Shown: piece by piece, positions 13,051-20,303 of the stretch | Numbering within the stretch: the stretch's first letter is position 1 | Layout of the letters: every line of letters starts with the position of its first letter | Assembly (NCBI GenBank): GCA_016840025.1 | Contig: JAEOTF010000314.1 | Coordinates: 1 to 20,303 of the forward strand | Reading direction: 5' to 3' | Length of the DNA: 20,303 bases | DNA from: Candidatus Hodarchaeota archaeon | Lineage (GTDB): Archaea; Asgardarchaeota; Heimdallarchaeia; Hodarchaeales; YT1-039 | Position numbers and translations under genes: made by a program | The notes under the pieces: model-generated | Databases searched by the model: none | What the model saw: only the letters and a program-made list of their open reading frames with translations | What the model was told of the DNA's origin: nothing

Positions 13051-14448
13051 ATGATGATTGATATACTGGAACAAAGTCTAGCTATTGGAATGAAGCTGGG
13101 GGCAACTTACTTAGAGCTTCGAGGTGAAGAGTACAAGATTTATAGTCTTAGAATTGAAGATATGCGTGTTGCTAGTAAGAGTTGGAAATTTAAAACTGGA
13201 ATAGCAATTAGAGCACTTGCAGATGGAGCATGGGGCTTTGTTTCTGTCACACACACTAAAGATCTGAATAAAGGAGTGCAAGATGCCATTTCACTTGCCC
13301 AAACTGTTGCTAGAAAACGTAAAGAGCATATATCTTTGTTCCCTATCAAACCAATTGTAGATAAAATTAATTTAGAAATTCGTGTAGATCCAGCAGATAT
13401 TCCTGTTGAAGAAAAAGTCAAACGTCTTCAAAATCTTGAAAAGGAAGTTAAATCAGAAGAATCGAGAATTAATTCGGTAACTACGTACTATGGTGACAAA
13501 AGCGGACGAAAATATTTAGTCACATCCGAGGGAAGCCGTATAGAATCACCAATTTTTTCTATCAACAGCTTATTATTTATTACAGGGAGAGAACAGGATC
13601 GGTTGACTTCAATGGGAGATGCAATAGGGTCAACTTCATTGGGATGGGAATTATTTGAAGAGGAAACTAATGAGAAAATTGTAAAGCGTGTTATACGAAA
13701 ATTAAGAACTCAATTAGAAGGAAAGGTACCCAAACGCGGTACTTTCCCATGTGTTTTAGGACCATCGGTTGTGGGGACTGTAGCACATGAAGCATTAGGA
13801 CACCCCGCTGAAGCGGATCTTACGATAAATTCCCCCTTCTATAAACGTATAGGAATGCAGATTGGTCCTGAAGAACTAAAAATCAACCTTTTAGATAACG
13901 GAAGGTTAGCTAATGGCATCGGCAGTGCAAAATATGATGATGAAGGTGTTCCTACGAGTAAAGTCTATATTATTAAGGAGTCTTTGCTCAATAGCTTTCT
14001 TTCAAATCGTGAATATGCTGCAAAAATGGAAATTCCTATAACAGGGAACGCACGAGCCGAATTCTTCAAAAATCAACCCATGATCCGTATGCGAAATACT
14101 TATTTTGATGCTGGGGACTATAATCACGATGAATTATTGGAAGACATTGATTTTGGCTATTATTGCGTAGAAGGTCCAGGAGGACAAGCCCAATTAAATA
14201 CATCGTTCCAGGTGGGCATCCAAGAAGCGTATGAAATTATAAATGGAGAGATTGCTAATCCAATTACTCAAATGTCAATCTCTGGTATTGCGATTGATGC
14301 ACTAAGCAAAATAACAGGAGTAGGAAAGGAGTCACAAATGAAGTTTGATTTCGCAAGTTGTGGAAAAGGTCAGAATGTTTTAGTCTCAGCGGGTGGACCA
14401 TTCATAAGATTTGCCAAAGACGCTATAGTATTTGGAGGAATGGACTGA
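13051..14448 (+). CDS. tldD: TldD-family zinc metallopeptidase, second copy
   Basis: A second catalytic subunit of ~465 residues. Zinc motif: VAHEALGHPAEADL, an HExxxH at about residues 246-251. A late Cys in FASCGKGQNVLVSAGGP would be the third ligand. Also seen are YYGDKSGRKYLVTSEGSRIE, DDEGVPTSKVYIIKESLLNS, RMRNTYFDAGDY and GPGGQAQLNTSFQVG. It is clearly a distant paralogue of the copy at 6999-8423: the motifs agree but most of the sequence does not. I start it at the ATG at 13051; a GTG at 13045 is also in frame. The TldE-like gene follows after 5 bp. The peptidase is predicted to be active. Whether the two pairs differ in substrate is unknown. Confidence 0.9.
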   Translation: MMIDILEQSLAIGMKLGATYLELRGEEYKIYSLRIEDMRVASKSWKFKTGIAIRALADGAWGFVSVTHTKDLNKGVQDAISLAQTVARKRKEHISLFPIKPIVDKINLEIRVDPADIPVEEKVKRLQNLEKEVKSEESRINSVTTYYGDKSGRKYLVTSEGSRIESPIFSINSLLFITGREQDRLTSMGDAIGSTSLGWELFEEETNEKIVKRVIRKLRTQLEGKVPKRGTFPCVLGPSVVGTVAHEALGHPAEADLTINSPFYKRIGMQIGPEELKINLLDNGRLANGIGSAKYDDEGVPTSKVYIIKESLLNSFLSNREYAAKMEIPITGNARAEFFKNQPMIRMRNTYFDAGDYNHDELLEDIDFGYYCVEGPGGQAQLNTSFQVGIQEAYEIINGEIANPITQMSISGIAIDALSKITGVGKESQMKFDFASCGKGQNVLVSAGGPFIRFAKDAIVFGGMD

Positions 14449-14453
14449 GAACA

Positions 14454-15818
14454 ATGTTAACAGAAGAAAAATTGCTTGGGATATGTGAAAAGACTCTCTC
14501 ATATCTTAAAAAGGCAGGAGCTCAACAATTTGAAGCTCAAATCGAGAATGATTACAGTATAGCTGTAAGTGCAGAGAGAAATGAAGTATCAGAAGCAAAA
14601 GTCGATATTGAAAGTCGTATTTGTGTTCGTTGTGTAAAAGATAAATCATTAGGATTTGCAATGACTAACTCTATTGAAAAAAAGGCACTAATAAAAACAG
14701 CGGAAGCTGCTGTAGCTTCTGCAAAAATTGGTCCCCCCGATAAATATTGGGTAGGTTTTCCTTCAAAAGCCGTAAATTATCCACAAGTCGATGGAATTTA
14801 TGATAAACGATTATTGGATAAAGATGTTGCAGATTTTGTAGAGCAAACTCATGAAATAATCCAAAAAACTCTCGAGAAAGCAAGGAGTTCCGATATTACT
14901 GTAAGCAGTAGTGTTAGTGGAGTTTATGTGAATCATTCCGCAATAATGAATTCTGCGGGATTAGCTAATTCAATGAAAAATACTGGTCAATATGCAAGTT
15001 TGGCTTTAGTTGCGCGGGTTGGAGACCAAACAACACCTGGCTGCTTTGATTTTGTGATATCCCGTAATAAAGATCTAAATTATGATTCTATGATAGAAGA
15101 GACTATCAATGATGTTAAAAAGGCTATGATTATTCATAAAGTTAAACCTGCTCGAAAAAGGGATATAATCTTATCTCCTCTCGTTTTAGGTAGCCTTTTT
15201 GAGAGCGTTCTCACCTCTGCATTTCTTGGTGATAATTTAGCTAGAAAAACAACGCCTTTATCAGATAAATTAGGGGAAAAAATTGTCGCTGACATTTTAA
15301 TTGTCGAAGATAATGGATTATTAAAGGATGGTGGAGCAACAGCACCTATGGATGATGAAGGTGTTCCTTCTCAAAATACTTTATTGGTGGAGAAAGGTAT
15401 TCTGAAAAATTTCCTTTTCGACCATTATTGGGGCACTCGGCAAGGAAAATCCAGTACTAGTAACGGGATTAGGTTAGAATCAGGAGAGATTTATATAAAA
15501 CCGCGAAATTTTCATATTAAGGCTGGTACAAGTAATTATGATGAGTTATTTCAGGATATAAAGGAAGGATATCTTGTAAAGGGGATACAAGGAGCTCACA
15601 CCGCAAATGCACAATCAGGTGAATTCTCTGTAGTTATGTCTCCAAGTTATCTAATTCAAGATGGAGAAGTTGTTTCTGGAGCTGTTGGCGGCATGATTAG
15701 CGGAAATATTTATGAGGTCTTATCACGCACATTAATGATTGGTAACGAAACAAAAATGTTCTCAAATTTTGTTTTACCGTATTTAAGGATAAAAAATAGC
15801 CCTATTTCGGCAAAATAG
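14454..15818 (+). CDS. tldE: TldE/PmbA-family protein, second copy
   Basis: A non-catalytic partner of the preceding TldD, 454 residues from the ATG at 14454. The start is 5 bp after the tldD stop, with GGAGG at 14434-14438. A longer frame reaches back to 14358 but lies inside tldD and is not credible. Family features: AGAQQFEAQIENDYSIAVSA with AKVDIESRICVRCVKD in the N-terminal part, MDDEGVPSQNTLLVEKGILK and HWGT-like barrel strands, then GAHTANAQSGEFSVVMSPSY near the end. HExxxH is absent, as expected. The stop codon lies inside a hairpin. The gene is convergent with the aminotransferase. Confidence 0.88.
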   Translation: MLTEEKLLGICEKTLSYLKKAGAQQFEAQIENDYSIAVSAERNEVSEAKVDIESRICVRCVKDKSLGFAMTNSIEKKALIKTAEAAVASAKIGPPDKYWVGFPSKAVNYPQVDGIYDKRLLDKDVADFVEQTHEIIQKTLEKARSSDITVSSSVSGVYVNHSAIMNSAGLANSMKNTGQYASLALVARVGDQTTPGCFDFVISRNKDLNYDSMIEETINDVKKAMIIHKVKPARKRDIILSPLVLGSLFESVLTSAFLGDNLARKTTPLSDKLGEKIVADILIVEDNGLLKDGGATAPMDDEGVPSQNTLLVEKGILKNFLFDHYWGTRQGKSSTSNGIRLESGEIYIKPRNFHIKAGTSNYDELFQDIKEGYLVKGIQGAHTANAQSGEFSVVMSPSYLIQDGEVVSGAVGGMISGNIYEVLSRTLMIGNETKMFSNFVLPYLRIKNSPISAK

Positions 15819-15820
15819 GG
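15800..15820 (+). terminator. Hairpin containing the stop codon of the second tldE
   Basis: CCCTATTT (15800-15807) and AAATAGGG (15813-15820) form a perfect 8-bp stem around the loop CGGCA. The TAG stop of tldE (15816-15818) is inside the 3' arm, followed by TTAATTATCT. It is likely a terminator or 3'-end stabiliser. For the gene on the other strand (ending at 15904), the T-rich minus-strand tract around 15868-15892 is a more usual archaeal termination signal. Confidence 0.5.
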
Positions 15821-15903
15821 TTAATTATCTAGATAAAGTACCATTTTGCTCTTTAATGCAGGATTTAATAAAAATAGGCGAAAAAGTTGAGATTTATCGA
15901 TTA

Positions 15904-17004
15904 TTAAGGGATAATATGCATCCAGTTGAAACGATCTTCTTTTTCGCCATATTGAATTCCTGTTAATTCATCATAGAGGTGTCGAGTAATAGAACCCACT
16001 TGTCCCTCACTGATGGTAAATTTTTGGTCGTTATAAACCAGATTACCAACTGGAGCAATGATCGCCGCAGTACCACAACCAAACACTTCAGTGATTTGAC
16101 CTTTTTGGATTGATTCAGCAATTTCGTCAATGCTTAATTTTTCTTCTTTTGCAGTATATCCGAGATCGGTTGCGAGGGTCAAGACTGATTCTCTGGTATT
16201 GCCTGGAAGTATTGTCCCTGTTAAAGGTGGTGTAACCAGCTCATCATTTTTTACAAAGAAAATATTCATAGCCCCAACTTCTTCTACATATTTTCGATGG
16301 ACTGCATCTAGCCATAATACTTGCTGACAGGAATGAGTAATAGCTTCTTGAGAAGCAACTATACTTGCTGCGTAGTTTCCACCTGCTTTTACGTTTCCTG
16401 TTCCCCCAGGGGCTGCTCTTGTATATTTGGTTGAAACAAAAATATTTACAGGACTAAAACCTTCCTTGAAGAAGGGACCAGATGGTGATAAGATGACGAA
16501 GAAAGTATATGAAGCACTTGGGCGAACACCTAGAAATGATTCTGTTGCGATCATCGTAGGACGAATGTAGAGAGACGCACCTTTAGTTTTCTTCGGAATC
16601 CAGTCCTTCTCTAATTTTACTAGTTCTTCAAGAGCCCAAACAAAAAGCTTGGGATCTACTTTGGGCATCGCCAGACGAGTAGCGGATCTGTTAAAGCGCT
16701 TAGCATTTTTTTCTGGTCGAAAAAGGGCAATATCGCCATTAGGGTGATAATATGCCTTCATTCCTTCAAAAAATTCTTGTGCATAATGAAAAACACTAGC
16801 AGAGGGTAGCATCTCCATCGGTTCTAATTTCTTTATTTGTGCTTCCTGCCATTTACCTTCGGTGTATTCTTGATAAAACATCCGATCTGTAAAAAGTTGA
16901 CCGAACCCAAGGTTGCTTTCGTCAGAAAATTTTCCTTTCTTGTCTTCGGGAGCAAGAGCATGGACATGAATGTTAAACTCCCCGTTAACTAATGAAGTTG
17001 ACAT
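15904..17004 (-). CDS. ilvE: Branched-chain amino acid aminotransferase (fold-type IV, PLP)
   Basis: A 366-residue BCAT of the longer eukaryote/bacterial type. Visible landmarks are FGQLFTDRMFYQEYTEGKWQ, VFHYAQEFFEGMKAYYHPNG at ~71-90, RSATRLAMP, SLYIRPTMIATESFLGVRPS at ~144-163, and the PLP lysine in GTGNVKAGGNYAAS (Lys206). These are followed by VLWLDAVHRKYVEEVGAMNIFF with the PLP-contacting Glu242, and TGTILPGNTRES. It interconverts Leu, Ile and Val with their 2-oxo acids using 2-oxoglutarate/glutamate, the last step of their synthesis or the first of breakdown. The ATG at 17004 is preceded by GGAAGCGGG on the minus strand. It stands alone, with ~207 bp of AT-rich sequence upstream. Confidence 0.93.
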   Translation of the reverse strand: MSTSLVNGEFNIHVHALAPEDKKGKFSDESNLGFGQLFTDRMFYQEYTEGKWQEAQIKKLEPMEMLPSASVFHYAQEFFEGMKAYYHPNGDIALFRPEKNAKRFNRSATRLAMPKVDPKLFVWALEELVKLEKDWIPKKTKGASLYIRPTMIATESFLGVRPSASYTFFVILSPSGPFFKEGFSPVNIFVSTKYTRAAPGGTGNVKAGGNYAASIVASQEAITHSCQQVLWLDAVHRKYVEEVGAMNIFFVKNDELVTPPLTGTILPGNTRESVLTLATDLGYTAKEEKLSIDEIAESIQKGQITEVFGCGTAAIIAPVGNLVYNDQKFTISEGQVGSITRHLYDELTGIQYGEKEDRFNWMHIIP

Positions 17005-17211
17005 AATAGAGTCCCGCTTCCTTTTTTTTCATTTATTTTTGAAATGATTTGAGTAAAAAAATTCTGGTATCTAAAACAATTATATTTTTCGCTTTATCTT
17101 TTTTTTTCCTTAGAATAGTATCAAGTACATCTTTACTGAGCTAGGGAAATAAAGAGAATATAATATAAATTTTAACTTGATAGTTTGTTTCGATTACTTG
17201 TTTAGCTAATA

Positions 17212-18486
17212 TTACAAAACTTCAGGACCTATATGTCCATAGGTGGTTTGGCAAATAACACAATTAAGTCCAGTTTGCTCAAGAGCTTTTTTTACTTGAA
17301 TCATTTCGTTAAAAGATGGACGAATTAGGTTCCGTGCTCGAAATTCAGACCTATAATCGAGAACACATATCTGCACAGATGGCTCCCAACTAGCTAAACG
17401 ATCACCGATCCGCTGTATCTCGTCCAGTGAAATAAAAGAAGAATTATATGGGATTCCTACACCGACAAATATTTCTCCAAAGTAATTATCGAGAAGATAA
17501 CGAACAGCGTTCCATTCAACTGAAAGTAGTTTTTTAGCTAGTTCTAAATCGTGAATACCTGAGATTCGAGAAAAAGTTGTATGGTTTAGTCCTTTAACAT
17601 CTGGACCAATATCTGTCATCCCTGACTCCACTAATTCGTCAATATATTCGGGGATGAGTAGTACAGCATTTGTATCGATATGAATGTGAGCATCTGGATC
17701 TGGGTTAAGGTAGTGAAGTTCAGCAACCAATTGATTTAACCAAGGACGATTTAATGTACTTTCCCCCCCACTAATAGCGATTCGATCAACCATATAGCTC
17801 CGTCTTTTCTCAGTAAGGAGTTTTGCTGCATCTTTTGAAGCTAAGGGTGCCCCACGAGAAGAATAGGTTGTATGCCAATTTTGACAAGTAGGGCAACGAA
17901 GAATACAACCATGTGTAAAACCTGCAACTTCTATATAGCTCCCATGTGCTCCCTTCGCTTTGGTATCGTAAGGAGTACCAACACCCCCAACAGAATGCCC
18001 CTGAAAACCAGAAACTAAACGCATAGGGACAGTATTTGTTAGATCGGTTTCGATACTCATTCCATCTTTTATTGGTGTAACGCAGCTTGGTTGAGGTTTT
18101 CCGTTGATTTTAACCGCACATGACCAACAACCCCCCGTTCGACAGGGAGCAAAGATATCTCCTTGATCTGGAAGAGAGCTAATACGAAATCCTGCATATT
18201 GTAAAGCTTCAAGAACAGTAATTGTATGACGGACCTCAAAATGTTCCCCATTAATTGAAAATCGTATTTTTTCACTCTTTTTTTCCTTCGGCACTAACTT
18301 TCGAGCTTCACCAGGGCAAGCAATTATACATGCGCCGCAGCCAATACAATTCTCCTCACCTGGACAATAGGACAAGGCATAGGAACAAAATTTGCAATTG
18401 AAACATTTTTGATGATCTATGTGTGCTTTTACAGGTTCAAGTTTGCTATTCTCTCTAATCTTAGGCGTTTTCGGAACAAAGCTCAT
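17212..18486 (-). CDS. Radical SAM protein with two [4Fe-4S] ferredoxin sites and a [2Fe-2S] domain
   Basis: A 424-residue multidomain Fe-S protein. Residues 28-57 hold two ferredoxin-type cluster sites: Cys28-x2-Cys31-x2-Cys34-x6-Cys41-Pro and Cys47-x2-Cys50-x2-Cys53-x3-Cys57-Pro. Residues ~74-150 form a plant-type/2Fe-2S ferredoxin fold with Cys115, Cys120, Cys123 and Cys135 (APCRTGGCWSC, then PQPSC). From ~180 the radical SAM domain starts, with HGCILRCPTCQNW (Cys194, Cys198, Cys201; CxxxCxxC) and ISGGESTLN as the SAM-binding GGE. The C-terminal segment ends CVICQTTYGHIGPEVL. This is a built-in electron relay feeding a radical SAM site. Layout recalls PFL-activase-like archaeal radical SAM proteins. 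The substrate is unknown. It lies 44 bp downstream of the split UbiA gene on the same strand, so prenyl-lipid or quinone chemistry is possible. Confidence 0.85.
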   Translation of the reverse strand: MSFVPKTPKIRENSKLEPVKAHIDHQKCFNCKFCSYALSYCPGEENCIGCGACIIACPGEARKLVPKEKKSEKIRFSINGEHFEVRHTITVLEALQYAGFRISSLPDQGDIFAPCRTGGCWSCAVKINGKPQPSCVTPIKDGMSIETDLTNTVPMRLVSGFQGHSVGGVGTPYDTKAKGAHGSYIEVAGFTHGCILRCPTCQNWHTTYSSRGAPLASKDAAKLLTEKRRSYMVDRIAISGGESTLNRPWLNQLVAELHYLNPDPDAHIHIDTNAVLLIPEYIDELVESGMTDIGPDVKGLNHTTFSRISGIHDLELAKKLLSVEWNAVRYLLDNYFGEIFVGVGIPYNSSFISLDEIQRIGDRLASWEPSVQICVLDYRSEFRARNLIRPSFNEMIQVKKALEQTGLNCVICQTTYGHIGPEVL

Positions 18487-18530
18487 TCCAAATACTCTCT
18501 GATTTGATACCGAAATTCAATATCCTACAT

Positions 18531-19478
18531 TTATGGAGTTATAATAAAACCTACTGCAATAAGAAGACACAATAAGGTCATAGACCAAATATAACCTCTA
18601 TGGAATAACCTAGCAGTATCTTTCTGGTAATGATGTATAAGTCGACCGATAAGAATCCAAAACAGAGTAAGAGAGCTAACTGCAATCACTATAAACGGTA
18701 AAATTACTGACCAATGTATTTGATAATGAAAGAACATCCCTAACCATGCAACCAAACCAAGAACCACGAAAAATCCAGCGACTTTTGTACAGAGAGTTGG
18801 ACCAAACTCTACTACAGTTGTTCTTTTTCCACTTATACTATCATTCTCATAATCACGAATATCTTTTGTCAAGGTTTCACCTATTACGGACTATAACATT
18901 AAGAAGATCAAATAAGGTGTTGCCGCTGTTAAACTTGAGTAAATAGATTTTTTAAGAAAAATGCTAATTGCAGTAAAGGTAAGTATCCCAAAAATAGCCC
19001 AAAAGATCTGGCTTACTATAGGACGAGAATTCATTCGGAGTGGAGGAAAGGAGTACTGAATAGACCAAAGGATAAGAATGATGCATATTATCGTGAAATA
19101 TGGAAAAACAAAGAAGAGACTAAGAACTAAACTACTTACTGAAAGTAGAACTCCTTGAATTACTGCTGCTTTTCTTGTAACAAGTCCGCGAATAAGGGGA
19201 CGTTGATTTCGGCTCCGTTCACTACTTAGAAGGTCACTTTCATAATCACCGACGTCATTAAAAGTACAGGCGCCAGCATCAGCTAATACAGCGCAGATAA
19301 TGAAAAATAATGCTTCAGAAGTTGGTAAACCTTGGGAAATGACAACAATTGTGGAAAAACCCATAAGGATGTCAAACCAAAGCAATTGAATAGGTCTAAT
19401 GAGTAAGAAATGGCCAATAACCCGTGAAATGAATGAATTTGTTTCATCCAACTTGAACTTTCTCTGAACAAACATCAA
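18531..19478 (-). pseudogene. UbiA-family prenyltransferase split by one in-frame TAG
   Basis: Two frames on the minus strand, 18891-19478 and 18531-18890, are in the same phase and separated only by TAG at 18891-18893. Joined, they give ~315 residues, a normal UbiA length, with about eight or nine membrane spans. The first part has the Asp-rich motif FNDVGDYESDLLS (N74, D75, D78, D82) with RNQRPLIRG. The part after the stop has TKDIRDYENDSISGKRTTVV, the second Asp-rich motif. Both are required for Mg-diphosphate binding, so neither half can work alone. The second half has only a TTG as possible start. Family members prenylate quinone precursors, or make digeranylgeranylglyceryl phosphate in archaeal lipid synthesis. 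Which one applies here is undecided. Causes could be a nonsense mutation, UAG decoding or a base error. Confidence 0.75.
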
Positions 19479-20303
19479 AAGAAGTAAATAATAATTCCTT
19501 CTAATATTTTGTTCTAAATATGTAGATTTTTAATTCGTTGAACAAAAATGATGATTTAATATTAGGAAATGAGATTAAAATTGATATTTAGTCAATTTTT
19601 CGATAAAACCATAATACTAGGAGTAAGGTAGTATTAGAATAATTAACATGAAAAGTTCAATTAATTATGCTCTATTGAAAAGTTGGAATATTAGAATAAA
19701 CCAGTAAACTAATGGAAGACTCAACTAATTATAGCCTGCGAAGAATAGAAAGAATTTGTTTCTTTATTGGAGGGGGGAGGGAGGGAGCGACCGCCTGAGA
19801 AAAACCAAGTTTATCAGTTGGCGATCAGCTCCAATCATGTTTTCCTCTTTTAGTGTTAATAAATCTTCCTATTTAACTGATATTTTAATAGATATATTGC
19901 CCACTAAGTAGACATTAGATCATTTTACGATTATTGGAAGCAGATTATTCTCCTCAAAACCTCAGCGTTCATTCTAAGCGGATTTAATTAGTGTTTAAAT
20001 AGGAACTCGCGGTATTTACCTCCATTATTGAAATTCGACTCCTCAACTCTAGATTTTCCTTTTACATTATAAAGTTATCGAGTTTAACTTAATGGTCTTC
20101 TATATCTGGAAATAATTACTAATTAACCTTTTATAAAAGGAAGATGAAAATAAGGTCTATCAACTTCCTGAATATTTTGTTTATGTATGCTTAATCGTTA
20201 TGCTCAAATATGGTATCGGATAATAAACATAACTATGATTATCTGAATTGAGAACACTAAATCTATCCCTTCACTGAAGCTTATTCTCAAGATAACGATG
20301 AGA
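19479..20303. other. 825-bp region without a recognisable gene
   Basis: AT-rich sequence with many stops in every frame. It includes the upstream region of the prenyltransferase gene. The only marked structure is a G-rich tract near 19769 followed by CGCC (19792-19795) facing GGCG (19820-19823) with flanking TGA/TCA complementarity. That is a possible long-loop hairpin and could belong to a small RNA. No tRNA, RNase P RNA or SRP RNA signature was found. Confidence 0.4.
19769..19787 (+). other. Purine-only G-rich tract
   Basis: GG-A-GGGGGG-A-GGG-A-GGG-A-G, an uninterrupted purine stretch in an AT-rich region. The runs of 2, 6, 3 and 3 G could form a two-tetrad, and less surely a three-tetrad, G-quadruplex. 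It is ~290 bp upstream of the prenyltransferase start, with the C-rich strand as that gene's coding-sense strand. Confidence 0.5.

Noticed and set aside
14358..14453. A longer N-terminus for the second TldE
   Set aside because: It lies wholly inside the tldD coding region and has no family resemblance. The ATG at 14454 fits the family.
18531..18872. An independent small membrane protein starting at TTG 18872
   Set aside because: It carries the second half of the UbiA catalytic machinery in the same frame as the upstream part, so it is the rest of one gene and not a separate one.
889..18893. Genome-wide stop-codon reassignment to explain the interrupted genes
   Set aside because: One interruption is TAA, one is TAG and one is a frameshift to TGA, while all three codons also end other genes normally. 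No single recoding explains them.

Overview
The window looks like a piece of an AT-rich archaeal chromosome. It carries an archaeal-type KTI12/THEP1-family NTPase, a short archaeal transcriptional regulator of the COG2522 kind, two TldD/TldE pairs, a UbiA prenyltransferase, a HEPN/MNT toxin-antitoxin pair, Shine-Dalgarno sequences of the GGAGGT/GGTGA type and TATA-like upstream elements. The gene mix and low GC would fit an Asgard-type lineage, but that placement is a guess. No rRNA, tRNA, transposase or cas gene was recognised.

Left third (1-5622), accessory and partly decayed. The 3' end of a TPR protein is followed by a long non-coding stretch. Next is a secreted, membrane-anchored protein gene interrupted by one in-frame TAA, and then a two-copy CRISPR-like repeat. 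A HEPN/MNT toxin-antitoxin pair follows, then a small membrane protein with an unusual basic C-terminal tail (a copy of that tail lies about 1 kb away). After these come an AbiEii-like nucleotidyltransferase with its winged-helix partner, and a broken HicB/HicA pair. The last item is a 121-bp duplicate of the end of the winged-helix gene. This reads as a small toxin-antitoxin/defence island with repeated rounds of duplication and decay.

Middle (5572-11786). A TldD-TldE operon on the minus strand overlaps by 4 bp and ends in a strong hairpin. A small membrane protein made of two near-identical 60-residue halves lies upstream of it. A repeat-rich intergenic region follows, with a second CRISPR-like pair, a 48-bp direct repeat and a possible remnant of a C_GCAxxG_C_C gene. 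Then comes a plus-strand run: a C_GCAxxG_C_C redox-type protein, a UlaG-like metallo-beta-lactamase-fold hydrolase, a THEP1-type NTPase, and a helix-turn-helix regulator preceded by nested palindromes.

Right (11921-20303). An ADP-ribosylglycohydrolase gene is divergent from a second, distant TldD-TldE operon. That operon ends in a hairpin which includes its own stop codon and faces a class IV branched-chain aminotransferase. A UbiA prenyltransferase gene, split by a single in-frame TAG, sits directly upstream of a large radical SAM protein carrying two [4Fe-4S] ferredoxin-type sites and a [2Fe-2S] domain. The last 825 bp hold no recognisable gene but contain a purine-only G-rich tract.

The most notable points are the two CRISPR-like repeat pairs with a constant stem and variable loop, four genes each broken by a single lesion (one a prenyltransferase with a TAG), the duplicated TldD/TldE system, and the multi-cluster radical SAM protein next to the prenyltransferase.
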